Source: CAWCDJ01 sp963794265 | GTDB lineage: Bacteria; Acidobacteriota; Terriglobia; Bryobacterales; Bryobacteraceae | Length of the DNA stretch: 64,000 nucleotides | NCBI GenBank assembly: GCA_963794265.1 | Contig: CAWCDJ010000002.1 | Coordinates: 68,310 to 132,309, forward strand | Reading direction: 5' to 3' | Shown here: positions 9,215-17,351 of the stretch, one piece after another | Layout of the letters: the number at the start of each line of letters is the position of its first letter | How positions within the stretch are numbered: the first letter of the stretch is position 1 | Position numbers and translations under genes: made by a program | Notes under the pieces: model-generated | Told to the model about the DNA's origin: nothing | Databases searched by the model: none | The model's input: only the letters and a program-made list of their open reading frames with translations

Positions 9215-10296
9215 GCGGATTCACCACCCACAAACCAATGGTACGGCTGTCCCCTCACGAAGCGCGCGGGCGGCATCTCCACGACGAAGCGCGCGCCACC
9301 GCCATCGCGTGTCTCGTAACGCAAGCGGCCGTCGTACATATCGAGCAGGCTGGCTGCGAGAAAGAGACCCAGGCCCAACCGCTCGCGGCCGGAACTCTGC
9401 GTGGTAAACGGCTCGAACAGGTGTGCGCGAATCGCTTCCGGCACTCCCGGACCGTTGTCCTCCACGCTGACGACGACTTTCGGCGCCCCGGCGTGATACG
9501 GATCGAGCCTCAGCCAGACCGTGGCACCCTCCCGGCCGCGCAGCGCCTGCACTGCGTTCGCAATCAACCCCCGCACGACTTCGCTCACTACGTGGTCCGG
9601 CAGGTTCACGCGCGGCACGTCGCTGGTTTCCAGCACTACCTTTACTCCTTGCGTTTCGGCGGATGATGTTTGCGCCTGGACAGCTTCCTGCACCGCCCTG
9701 GCCGGCATCGACGGCTCGAAGCCTTCGGCTCCGCGCTCCCGCCTGAGCGCTTGCAGCAGGGTACGCGAAATATTCGCCATATACCGCGATTCCTGGAGCA
9801 TCTGGCGTAGATCGGTACACAACGGCTCGTCGTTGCTGCGCTCGTCGAGGAGGATTTCGATGCGGCTGGTCACAATACTCAGCGGGTTGTTGAACTCGTG
9901 CATGAAACCCGCCGTGAACTGCCCCAGGATGCTTAAATGGTGCGACAGCCGGGCCTGCCGGTCGGCCGCCGAGAGGTCTTCGCGCAGCCGGGCCGTGCGA
10001 AACCGGATGCTCTCCAATTCGAACTTCAATTTCGCGGCTTCGTCGCCGCTCTGCACCGCGCGGCGTGCAAGCAGCTTATGGCGGCCATGAAGAAGCAGCA
10101 GTCCGGGCATCGGAGCCAGCGCGCAGCCCGCGATTAAAATCGTGAAGCCGGAGGCCCTCGAGCCCGGCAAAAGCATCAACAACAACCACCAGAGCGGAGC
10201 GGTCAGAAGCCCGGCCAGCCAAGGCAAACCTGAAATCCATCTGTCGCGAAACCCATGTCCCACGGTTGAGCTACCCAGTCGAGGGCATTCTAACAC
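9211..10296 (-). CDS. Membrane-bound sensor histidine kinase
   Basis: Two N-terminal membrane segments (about 22-44 and 51-70) with almost no periplasmic loop, a short coiled coil, then the HisKA segment with the phospho-accepting H133 in FMHEFNNPLS, an N-box (ANAVQAL) and G-boxes (DNGPGVP, GLGLF). It is the NtrB-like partner of the overlapping sigma54 activator. The lack of an extracytoplasmic sensor domain or PAS domain suggests it senses the membrane or quinone state rather than a periplasmic ligand; that is inference. Confidence 0.9.
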   Translation of the reverse strand: MLECPRLGSSTVGHGFRDRWISGLPWLAGLLTAPLWWLLLMLLPGSRASGFTILIAGCALAPMPGLLLLHGRHKLLARRAVQSGDEAAKLKFELESIRFRTARLREDLSAADRQARLSHHLSILGQFTAGFMHEFNNPLSIVTSRIEILLDERSNDEPLCTDLRQMLQESRYMANISRTLLQALRRERGAEGFEPSMPARAVQEAVQAQTSSAETQGVKVVLETSDVPRVNLPDHVVSEVVRGLIANAVQALRGREGATVWLRLDPYHAGAPKVVVSVEDNGPGVPEAIRAHLFEPFTTQSSGRERLGLGLFLAASLLDMYDGRLRYETRDGGGARFVVEMPPARFVRGQPYHWFVGGESA

Positions 10297-10354
10297 GCGG
10301 GAAACCGGGGACCGATACGGGACGCAGCCGCGAGACGCTTCCGCAACCGCGCCG

Positions 10355-12643
10355 TTACAGATTCCACCAGTACGTCCACTTCAGCACGATCGCCCGGTTC
10401 CGGGTCGAGAACAACCCGGCTTGCCCCGGCTGCAGCAGGTAATCGGGAAGATAGTTTTCCGTCCAGACCAGGAACACGTCGGAGGCCGGTTTGTAACGCC
10501 ACTGCAGGCGGCTGTTCAGGTTTAAGTTTCTCTGCTGCTCGTTGTACTGGATGAAGGTCGTGAAATACAGAGTGTTCGTCAGAGTGACATCGAATCGCGG
10601 GCCCACCAGCCAGAAGCGCACGTCTCCCCACGGCTGCGGCAGCTTCATATGGTTGTAGGTGACTGCGCCGGATAAGCTGACGAACGGCTGAAACCGGTAG
10701 CCGACGGTACCGGAGAAATTCCGTTGTGTCCCGCCGGCATAGTAGCCGCCCACAAGTGACGAGAAGCCGTATCTCCACACGCTTTGCGGCCTGGAGTCGA
10801 ATTTGGCGCTCCAGAACTTCCACCGGTTCACGCTGCCGGTCTGCAGTTGTTCACGCCCCGAATTGGTCGGGTCGAATGGCTGGAGTAAGCGGACGTAATC
10901 CGCGCCGCCCGAAGTCGAAAAAACATCGCCGGTCCGGAGCGTGACGGTGTAACCCAGCGCGGTCTCGTAATCGCTGAGTCTCCCGGTCCAATCGAAAAAG
11001 TTGCTGCTGGTGAAGGTCGGGCCATGGCTCAGCACCCCGCCAGTCTCCGGCAAGAACGTATAGGCGGCCGTCGCCAGGGCGCGACGATAGCCGTTCCGCG
11101 GCACGTATCCGGCTTCGGCCGTGTAGTTCGGATCCACGTTCTCCGTCTGTCCGTTAATCAGCCAGCGGCGGCTGAAGTACTGCAGATTTCCGGCATAGAC
11201 GTTCCCGCCGTGATTGCCCGAGGTGAGCGATCTGAGATACAGCGCCTTGCCGGTCCACCGGTTATCGCTGGACGCCAGGTTGTACTCAAGACCCAGGTTG
11301 CGGTTGTAACCCGACGGCACTGCCGGCACCCCTGAGCGCTCATAGTTAAAGGACTCCTTATCGACCAGCAGGACGCCGATATTGGATCGCGAGAAGACCC
11401 GCCGCTGCAGCGCAAACACCGCGAAGTTCTGCGGCCCCAGGCCTTCGCTGTCCGCCGCTCCGGTCTGCATGTCCATCACGCCCAGGCGCCAGTCCTTGTT
11501 CAGTTTCCCGCTCAGGCGGGCGCCGAAATGGATGGGCACTCCGTTCAGGCCGATGCGCCGGCTGAAGAAAGGGCGGATGGTGGCATAGCCGAAGTTGGTG
11601 AACTGGTCTCCGTTCTCCAGAAAGAACTGACGCTTCTCAGGGAAGAACAACTCGTACCGGCTGAGGTTCGTCACCTGCTGGTCCACGTCCACCTGTGAGA
11701 AATCGGGGTTGACGGTCAGGTCCAGGTTCAGAGCCGAACCGAGCGCCACCTTCCCGTCGAGGCCGATGTCCTGCCGGGTTGCCAGCGGCGTGTGCGCCTC
11801 GTAGTCGCGGCTGATGCCGCCGAGGGCATACGGGATCACGGAAATGTTGGGACCCGGAGCGGGAGGCGGCTCGTCCCAGATCAGAACACCCGTCAGGGCG
11901 AGCGCCGCGGTCGGAAACTGGCGCGGGATGGGGGTCCACGAAGACTTCTCCGTGGTCTTCAGGTCCAGCCGGCTGAAGTTGACGCCCCAGCGGGTGATGC
12001 CCTTCTTATAACGGATGCTCTTGAACGGAATCGCAATCTCCAGCTCATAGCGATCCTCGTAAGCTTTCACGGCGGAGGTCCACCGGTTATCCCAGCTCAG
12101 GTTTGCCTTGCCGCCTTCATAGAGCAGGCCGTCCCACTGCGCTCCGGCGGCGTTCACTCCGAAAGTGAAACCGTTCGTCTGATCGTCGAAGGTGTCCAGG
12201 AAGAAAATGAAGTTGTCGTTCTTGCCGAACGACCAGTCGCGCTTCAGCGACTCCACCATATAGGGCCCCGGAACACTGCCGTAGTAGCAGATCGCGCTTA
12301 GATACAACTGGTGGTCGTCGTAGGCCATGCGAACATCGGTCCGTACGTTCGCCGGGCCCGTGTCCATGGGCAGAACCATGCGGAAATTGGTTGCCACTTC
12401 GGCCGAGTCCCAGGCTGCTTCGTGCGCGCTGCCGTCGATCACGATCGGCGACCGCGCGCGATGGATGTGCAACTGGTAAGCCGCGTTCTGCTTTTGTGCC
12501 GCCGCGCCGGTGGCTCCGGAAAAGAGGCAGACCCAGAGCGCGATCCCTTGGATCAACGCTCCCGCCGCCGCCCGTGTCGGCTTTTCTGAGAACCGCCCCC
12601 CGCACCCGCGAGCCGTTGCAACCGCCGGAAAGTCCCTAATCAT
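10355..12643 (-). CDS. DUF5916 outer-membrane protein with N-terminal CBM9-like domain
   Basis: After a signal peptide the protein has a family-9 carbohydrate-binding-like domain (about residues 45-220; motifs PIVIDGSAHEAAWDSA, AYDDHQLYLS, DNFIFFLDTFDD) and then a long beta-barrel-like region beginning with the DUF5916 hallmark LTVNPDFSQVDVDQQV and FFPEKRQFFLENGD. This architecture is common in Acidobacteriota and Bacteroidota and has no established function. I chose the ATG at 12643 because it gives a normal signal peptide; an upstream in-frame ATG at 12736 would add 31 arginine/proline-rich residues. It lies 58 bases upstream of the histidine kinase gene on the same strand. Confidence 0.8.
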   Translation of the reverse strand: MIRDFPAVATARGCGGRFSEKPTRAAAGALIQGIALWVCLFSGATGAAAQKQNAAYQLHIHRARSPIVIDGSAHEAAWDSAEVATNFRMVLPMDTGPANVRTDVRMAYDDHQLYLSAICYYGSVPGPYMVESLKRDWSFGKNDNFIFFLDTFDDQTNGFTFGVNAAGAQWDGLLYEGGKANLSWDNRWTSAVKAYEDRYELEIAIPFKSIRYKKGITRWGVNFSRLDLKTTEKSSWTPIPRQFPTAALALTGVLIWDEPPPAPGPNISVIPYALGGISRDYEAHTPLATRQDIGLDGKVALGSALNLDLTVNPDFSQVDVDQQVTNLSRYELFFPEKRQFFLENGDQFTNFGYATIRPFFSRRIGLNGVPIHFGARLSGKLNKDWRLGVMDMQTGAADSEGLGPQNFAVFALQRRVFSRSNIGVLLVDKESFNYERSGVPAVPSGYNRNLGLEYNLASSDNRWTGKALYLRSLTSGNHGGNVYAGNLQYFSRRWLINGQTENVDPNYTAEAGYVPRNGYRRALATAAYTFLPETGGVLSHGPTFTSSNFFDWTGRLSDYETALGYTVTLRTGDVFSTSGGADYVRLLQPFDPTNSGREQLQTGSVNRWKFWSAKFDSRPQSVWRYGFSSLVGGYYAGGTQRNFSGTVGYRFQPFVSLSGAVTYNHMKLPQPWGDVRFWLVGPRFDVTLTNTLYFTTFIQYNEQQRNLNLNSRLQWRYKPASDVFLVWTENYLPDYLLQPGQAGLFSTRNRAIVLKWTYWWNL

Positions 12644-12904
12644 CGGTGGAACTATCGACAGTAACAGACGGCGCGGCTGGGCGGGAGGACGGAATGCTGC
12701 CCGCCGGCGCCGGCTTTTTCGGGTCGGACACCTCAACCCCTACGGACGATAGCCGCCGACTCGAGAAGAATCGGGCGCTTGCCGATTGGACGCCGATTCG
12801 AGGATACGCTGAGAAGGATTATCCGTGAGGAGTTGAAGTCCAGTGCGGCATGACTCGATGCTTTGGTGTAGCGCTCTACAGCGTCGTGCGTCGATTGACC
12901 TATA

Positions 12905-15064
12905 ATGGTGGCGCCCGCGTCCGCAGGAAGGCTCTTCTTGACATTGCCACAGACTTGCGAATTATTCTTGTGTCTCTGCTTGCCGATTGCGCTGCATGGC
13001 GCTACAGATTCCCAATCGGCCCTGGCTGGAGCAACGATCATTGCAACTGCCCTCGATTCCGCCGGAAATATTTACGTCGGCGGAAGCACAACACAGGACA
13101 CAATTCCGGTGACTCCCGGCGCCTTTCAGCAGACGTTCGTCTCATCCGTGTGCGGCTATATGTCAGGGCCACATGGAACCCAAGGCTCTCCCATTCCGTG
13201 TCCCCATGGCTTCATTGCGAAAGTCGATCCCAGCGGGAAACAGATTCTCTGGGCTACGTATCTCGAGGGCGAACTTGATGATTTCGTGGCTGCCATCCGT
13301 GTCGATGATAGCGGGAATGTATATGTGACCGGTGGAACCACATCGACGAAGTTTCCCGTCACTCAAAACGCGTGGTTCCAGTCGCTGGGTTCCGAGTACT
13401 TTAACGGGTTCATCGCGAAATTGGCTGCAGATGGGACCCGGCTTGTCTTCTCGACTTACTTGCCGGGTGGGACAGGCGGCGCTATCGCGGTGGACACCTC
13501 ACAGAACGTGTTTGTGGCAGGCGCTGCATCCGGCAATAGTTTCCCCGTCACGGCCAGTGCGTATCAGACTCAACATTTTATTGGCAACACGGACGCCTTT
13601 GTGTTGAAGTTGAACCCGTCCGGATCCACACCGGTTTACAGTACACTCATCGGCGGCACATTTGCCGACGTGGCGAATGCATTGCAGATCGACAGCCGTG
13701 GTGACGCGTTCGTCGCAGGCTACACCGCTTCGATTCCCGCGTATCAGGACCTCGCCGGTGGAAATCTCTCCCCATTTCCCTCCACGCCGGGCGCGCTCTA
13801 TCAGCCTGCATCGGGCGCGGACGTCTTTATCTGCGAGGTGAATCCAACCGGAACCGGACTGGTTTACTCGAGCGTATTCGGTGGTACCGGGAACGACAGC
13901 ATCGCGTCGATCGCGCTCGATCCATCAGGAGCGGTATTGTTCACCGGCTACACGCTCTCAGGCGACTGGCCACTTACGGCGGGTGCTCTGCGAACCAGGC
14001 CCGGCGGGGGGATGGCCGGAAAACTGAGTCCGGATGGTTCGCACCTGATCTACTCGACGTTTCTGAGCGGTTCCGGAAGCGGCGTTGTGTACGATTCGCA
14101 TGGCAACGCCCTCCTGATCGGAAACACGCGGCAGCTCGATTTAGCGACCACCCCCAATGCAACGATGCCTTGCGGTTCAACCGGAGGAACAGGACAGTGG
14201 TCTTACGCGATGGAACTGGACGCTTCCGGCGGGGCGGTCTATGCGAGCTTTCTTAAGTCATCTCCCTATGTAGCCGCGGGCGGAGGAAATGTCTATGTAC
14301 AAGGCCAAAGCACGATCTTCGACGTGGTGAACGTCTTTGCGGAACCGGCGCCCGGAATCCGGTGCATGGTGAACGCCGCGAATTTCCTGGGCAACGCTGT
14401 AGCCCCTGGCGAGATCGTGTCGATTTTCGGTCCTGGTATCGGCCCGGCACAGCCCTCGGGCGCCCTGGTTGACGGTTCGGGAAACGTGACCAGCGAAATC
14501 GAAAATACCCGCGTGCTCATCGGCGGATTTGCCGCACCGCTCCTTTACGTTTCGAGCAATCAGATCAACGCGGTGGTGCCTTTCGGAATTGCCGGACAGA
14601 CCGCCACGACGGTGCAGATCGAAGCGAACGGCAGCGTGACACTACCGGCATGTTCGCAAGCCGTCAGCGCATCCGCGCCCGGCATTTTCACACTCGATGG
14701 ATCGGGTTACGGCCAAGCCGCCGCCCTCAACCAGGACGGATCGGTCAACTCCGCATCCAATCCGGCAGCGCAGGCGTCGATTGTTTCGTTCTTTGTCACA
14801 GGGGTCGGACCTATGCAGCCTAAGCCAGTTGACGGATCGGTACCGCGTGCGCCATCGGCAGTTCCCGTTTTGCCTTTGTCGATGTTTATCGGCGTCGCCC
14901 CTGTCCTGGAGTTTCAGTATGCCGGCGATGCCCCCGGATTGGTCGAGGGCGCCGTGCAGATTAACGCGGTAATCCCAAAGCTGTACGAAACGGGGATACA
15001 AACAGTATCGCTGGCCGCGGGTGCGGCGGGAGCGGCTCAGACCGCCGCGATTTTCGTCAAATAG
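12905..15064 (+). CDS. Secreted SBBP-type beta-propeller protein with Solibacter C-terminal domain
   Basis: A 719-residue secreted protein. The N-terminal hydrophobic segment (about 20-33) is a signal peptide. The body has repeats of the SBBP type (A-x-D-x-x-GNIYVGG, GFIAKL, VFSTYL), which build a beta propeller. The last 240 residues form the domain seen repeatedly in Solibacter-like genomes (VNAANFLGNAVAPGEIVSIFG, YVSSNQINAVVPFG, GVGPMQP). The domain is diagnostic of the lineage rather than of a function. A TTG at 12938 preceded by AGGAAGG is an alternative start that would place the signal peptide right at the N-terminus. Confidence 0.8.
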   Translation: MVAPASAGRLFLTLPQTCELFLCLCLPIALHGATDSQSALAGATIIATALDSAGNIYVGGSTTQDTIPVTPGAFQQTFVSSVCGYMSGPHGTQGSPIPCPHGFIAKVDPSGKQILWATYLEGELDDFVAAIRVDDSGNVYVTGGTTSTKFPVTQNAWFQSLGSEYFNGFIAKLAADGTRLVFSTYLPGGTGGAIAVDTSQNVFVAGAASGNSFPVTASAYQTQHFIGNTDAFVLKLNPSGSTPVYSTLIGGTFADVANALQIDSRGDAFVAGYTASIPAYQDLAGGNLSPFPSTPGALYQPASGADVFICEVNPTGTGLVYSSVFGGTGNDSIASIALDPSGAVLFTGYTLSGDWPLTAGALRTRPGGGMAGKLSPDGSHLIYSTFLSGSGSGVVYDSHGNALLIGNTRQLDLATTPNATMPCGSTGGTGQWSYAMELDASGGAVYASFLKSSPYVAAGGGNVYVQGQSTIFDVVNVFAEPAPGIRCMVNAANFLGNAVAPGEIVSIFGPGIGPAQPSGALVDGSGNVTSEIENTRVLIGGFAAPLLYVSSNQINAVVPFGIAGQTATTVQIEANGSVTLPACSQAVSASAPGIFTLDGSGYGQAAALNQDGSVNSASNPAAQASIVSFFVTGVGPMQPKPVDGSVPRAPSAVPVLPLSMFIGVAPVLEFQYAGDAPGLVEGAVQINAVIPKLYETGIQTVSLAAGAAGAAQTAAIFVK

Positions 15065-15359
15065 CAGTAAGGCATTTTTGCATCTCGGGCTATTCCCGCC
15101 CGACCGCCGCCCAGCCCAAAGGTGAGGGCCGGAACGTCGCCAGGCTGATCGGAAGAACGACCGGCGGCTATGGGTGGTGGCCAGGGGCGGGCTCTATTGT
15201 TAGTTGCGTGTCGACTGGCCGCCGGTATCGTGATGACCCGTGCCCGGCCCGGGCGTTTATGCGACTACCTGGAGCCGAACTTCACGACGCCGGGCTCATC
15301 GCCAGTCACTCCAACCCCGCCCCTTCCCCCGGCTTATCGCCTCTGCTACCGTGGAGCCC

Positions 15360-15716
15360 ATGTACAAACTGATTTGTGCGCTACTGCTTTGCTTACCGGC
15401 CGCCCTGGCGGCCGACATCTCCGGCACGTGGCAATTCACTGTGGAAACCAACCAGGGCTCCGGGTCGCCGACTGTCGTGTTCCAGCAGACGGGCGAACAA
15501 CTCAGCGGCACCTTCAGCAGCCAGGTTTTCGGCGATGCGAAGCTCACAGGTACGGTGAAAGGCAACGCCATCGAGTTTGGATTCGAAGGTGATGCGGGTG
15601 GCCAGACGCTGAAGGTCAGCTACAGGGGCACCATCGAGGGTCCGACCACCATGAAGGGCACGGCCGTCTACACCGGGTTCGACGACAAGGCGGCGTGGAC
15701 CGCAACGAAGAAGTAA
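15360..15716 (+). CDS. Small secreted beta-rich protein, unknown function
   Basis: A 118-residue protein with a clear signal peptide (first 18 residues, ending in ALAAD) and a mature part with short beta strands: ISGTWQFTVETNQGSG, VFQQTGEQLSGTFSS, AKLTGTVKGNAIEF, LKVSYRGTIEGPTTMKGTAVY. This is the lipocalin-like or calycin-like pattern common in small secreted acidobacterial proteins. I chose the internal ATG at 15360 because it gives the signal peptide; the frame is open 120 bases further upstream without coding character. Function unknown. Confidence 0.7.
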   Translation: MYKLICALLLCLPAALAADISGTWQFTVETNQGSGSPTVVFQQTGEQLSGTFSSQVFGDAKLTGTVKGNAIEFGFEGDAGGQTLKVSYRGTIEGPTTMKGTAVYTGFDDKAAWTATKK

Positions 15717-16028
15717 TCCAGGCGCCTTTTGGGATGCCCGCCCTGACGAACCATGACGCGCGGGCCGCCGGGATATGCCGCATGATTGATCCATCGCCTG
15801 GTCGGGTCGATTGCCTGGACGCTGAGTGTCCGTTCCGTCACCGGGATGCTCAATAGGGGAAATCTCCGGCCGGGTGCTGTGGCGAGCGCGCGCACAGGCT
15901 GATCCGGTTTGAAAGTCTTTTCTCTTTACCGCCCAAACTAACTGTGATAGCTTAGCTGAAACCGTTTTTCCGCACCGATGAACTGGGTGAAGGTCAGTTT
16001 GTAGCGTCAGGCCGCGTTTGAGGGAATC
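15717..16028. other. Intergenic region upstream of the injection-system operon
   Basis: 312 bases without a credible gene. It must hold the promoter of the 23 kb operon, since genes inside that operon touch or overlap. It is more AT-rich around 15905-15985 than its surroundings. Apart from the weak promoter-like pair noted separately, I see no operator, riboswitch or terminator with strong stem. Confidence 0.5.
15925..15953 (+). promoter_or_regulatory. Weak sigma70-like promoter candidate for the injection-system operon
   Basis: TTTACC and TAGCTT separated by 17 bases, about 75 bases before the GTG of the first operon gene and in the most AT-rich part of the gap. Both hexamers deviate from consensus, so this is only a candidate. 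Confidence 0.25.
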
Positions 16029-17072
16029 GTGAGCCAGATACTTCTTGACGGGATGGATAACGCCGCCAGTTGGAGTGCACTGGGGCCCGATGCTGTGACC
16101 CCCTCCGCTGCCATTCAGCTGGTTAACGATGCGACCGACTCCCGGTACGGCGCCGATTCGACCAGCGGCCACCTGACGGCTTCCACCGGTTCCCTCAACC
16201 ATCGGTTGCAGCGCACCGTACCGGCGACGGACCTGAGCAACTTCGATGAAATCCGGCTCTGGTACAAGAGTAACCGCAAGGCCGACGGGTCGGACAGTTA
16301 TCCTTTTTACCTGCAATTCCGGCTGGCCAGCAACGCGGTGAAGTTCGATGACCCGGCCAACCAATGGGCCCGCTATTTCCCCCTAAGCCAGACGAGGGAT
16401 TGGGAGTTGGTCCGTTTTACGATCCGGGATCTCCCTGCCGGCGTGCGCGCGGCGCTTACCGGGATGCAGTTGCGGATCGCTAACGCCGGGGCCGCGCTCG
16501 ACGCGCACCTCGACACGGTGCTGGCGGTCCGGGAGCAGGCACTGGCCGATGTGGAGGCTGCGCTGGTGGGACGGCTCGACCAGAAGGTATCGGTGAACGG
16601 GGCCGGCGTCCCCGCCGTCGTATTCGATCCGGACGATTCGGCCGCACTTCCCATGCCGCACATCCGCATCACGCCTGCCGATATTCAATGGGACGGCGAC
16701 CGCACCGTGCCGGTGCCGGCGCGGGGCGATTATACGGACCGTGGATTCCAGTTGCGACCGCCCGCGACCGCGCTGACGCTGCTGTACGACATCGACGTAT
16801 ATGCGGCGGGACGCGGCGCAAAGACCCAGATCTTCGAGTTCATCCTGGCTGCGCTGGCGCCGCGGACCGAGTTGATTGTGAACGGCGCACCGCTGACCCT
16901 GGAGCTGCTTCCCACGCCGCCTCCGACTTTGCTGCCGCTGCAGCGGCTCGATCGCACGCCCATCCGCTTCCGCGTCACGACGTTGCAGCAGACGGGTCCG
17001 CCGCAGCCGGTGCCGCGGCCCTACGCCGACGTTTTGGTGCTCGCGGGAACCAACGACGGAGCTATCGCATGA
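16029..17072 (+). CDS. Injection-system first gene: beta-sandwich plus tail-terminator-like domain
   Basis: A 347-residue protein without signal peptide. The N-terminal half (about 1-165) resembles a jelly-roll carbohydrate-binding-like fold (DEIRLWYKSNRKADGSDSYPFYLQF, RDWELVRFTIRDLPAG). The C-terminal half (about 170-347) has the layout of tail-terminator/cap proteins of the Pvc16/DUF4255 kind, which close the distal end of contractile particles: a short helix with LVGRLDQKV, then strands with MPHIRITP and IRFRVTTLQQTG. Start is GTG with AGGGA 5 bases before. It overlaps the next gene by 4 bases. The tail-terminator call is inference from position and layout, and the fused beta-sandwich is unusual. 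Confidence 0.5.
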   Translation: MSQILLDGMDNAASWSALGPDAVTPSAAIQLVNDATDSRYGADSTSGHLTASTGSLNHRLQRTVPATDLSNFDEIRLWYKSNRKADGSDSYPFYLQFRLASNAVKFDDPANQWARYFPLSQTRDWELVRFTIRDLPAGVRAALTGMQLRIANAGAALDAHLDTVLAVREQALADVEAALVGRLDQKVSVNGAGVPAVVFDPDDSAALPMPHIRITPADIQWDGDRTVPVPARGDYTDRGFQLRPPATALTLLYDIDVYAAGRGAKTQIFEFILAALAPRTELIVNGAPLTLELLPTPPPTLLPLQRLDRTPIRFRVTTLQQTGPPQPVPRPYADVLVLAGTNDGAIA

Positions 17073-17335
17073 CACACAAGTTACATAACCAGTCGGGGCA
17101 GCCGATCGAGATATACCTGCCGGGAGAGGTACTGGTCCTAGCCGCGCACGCCAGCGTGGAGATCGCGGAAAGCGCGAAGAGTTCGGCCCAACTGCAGGTG
17201 CTGCTCAGGACCCACCAGATCAGTCTTTCGGAGACTGCCGGCGAGGAGGCGGACGCGGAGGAGCCCGAACCGGAGCCGAAAGCACCGGGCCGGCGGAAAC
17301 CCGAGGCAAAGCCCAAGGCGGCTGGGCGGAAATAA
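17069..17335 (+). CDS. Small injection-system protein with charged, proline-rich tail
   Basis: An 88-residue protein whose first 50 residues look folded (HNQSGQPIEIYLPGEVLVLAA, LQVLLRTHQISLSE) and whose last 35 residues are an acidic run (EEADAEEPEPEPK) followed by a basic one (RRKPEAKPKAAGRK). I do not recognise the family. Its ATG overlaps the stop of the preceding gene (ATGA) and the sheath gene follows after 16 bases, so it is part of the particle operon. A role in assembly or as a plug is possible but unproved. Confidence 0.6.
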   Translation: MTHKLHNQSGQPIEIYLPGEVLVLAAHASVEIAESAKSSAQLQVLLRTHQISLSETAGEEADAEEPEPEPKAPGRRKPEAKPKAAGRK

Positions 17336-17351
17336 CGATGCAGGAGGCATG

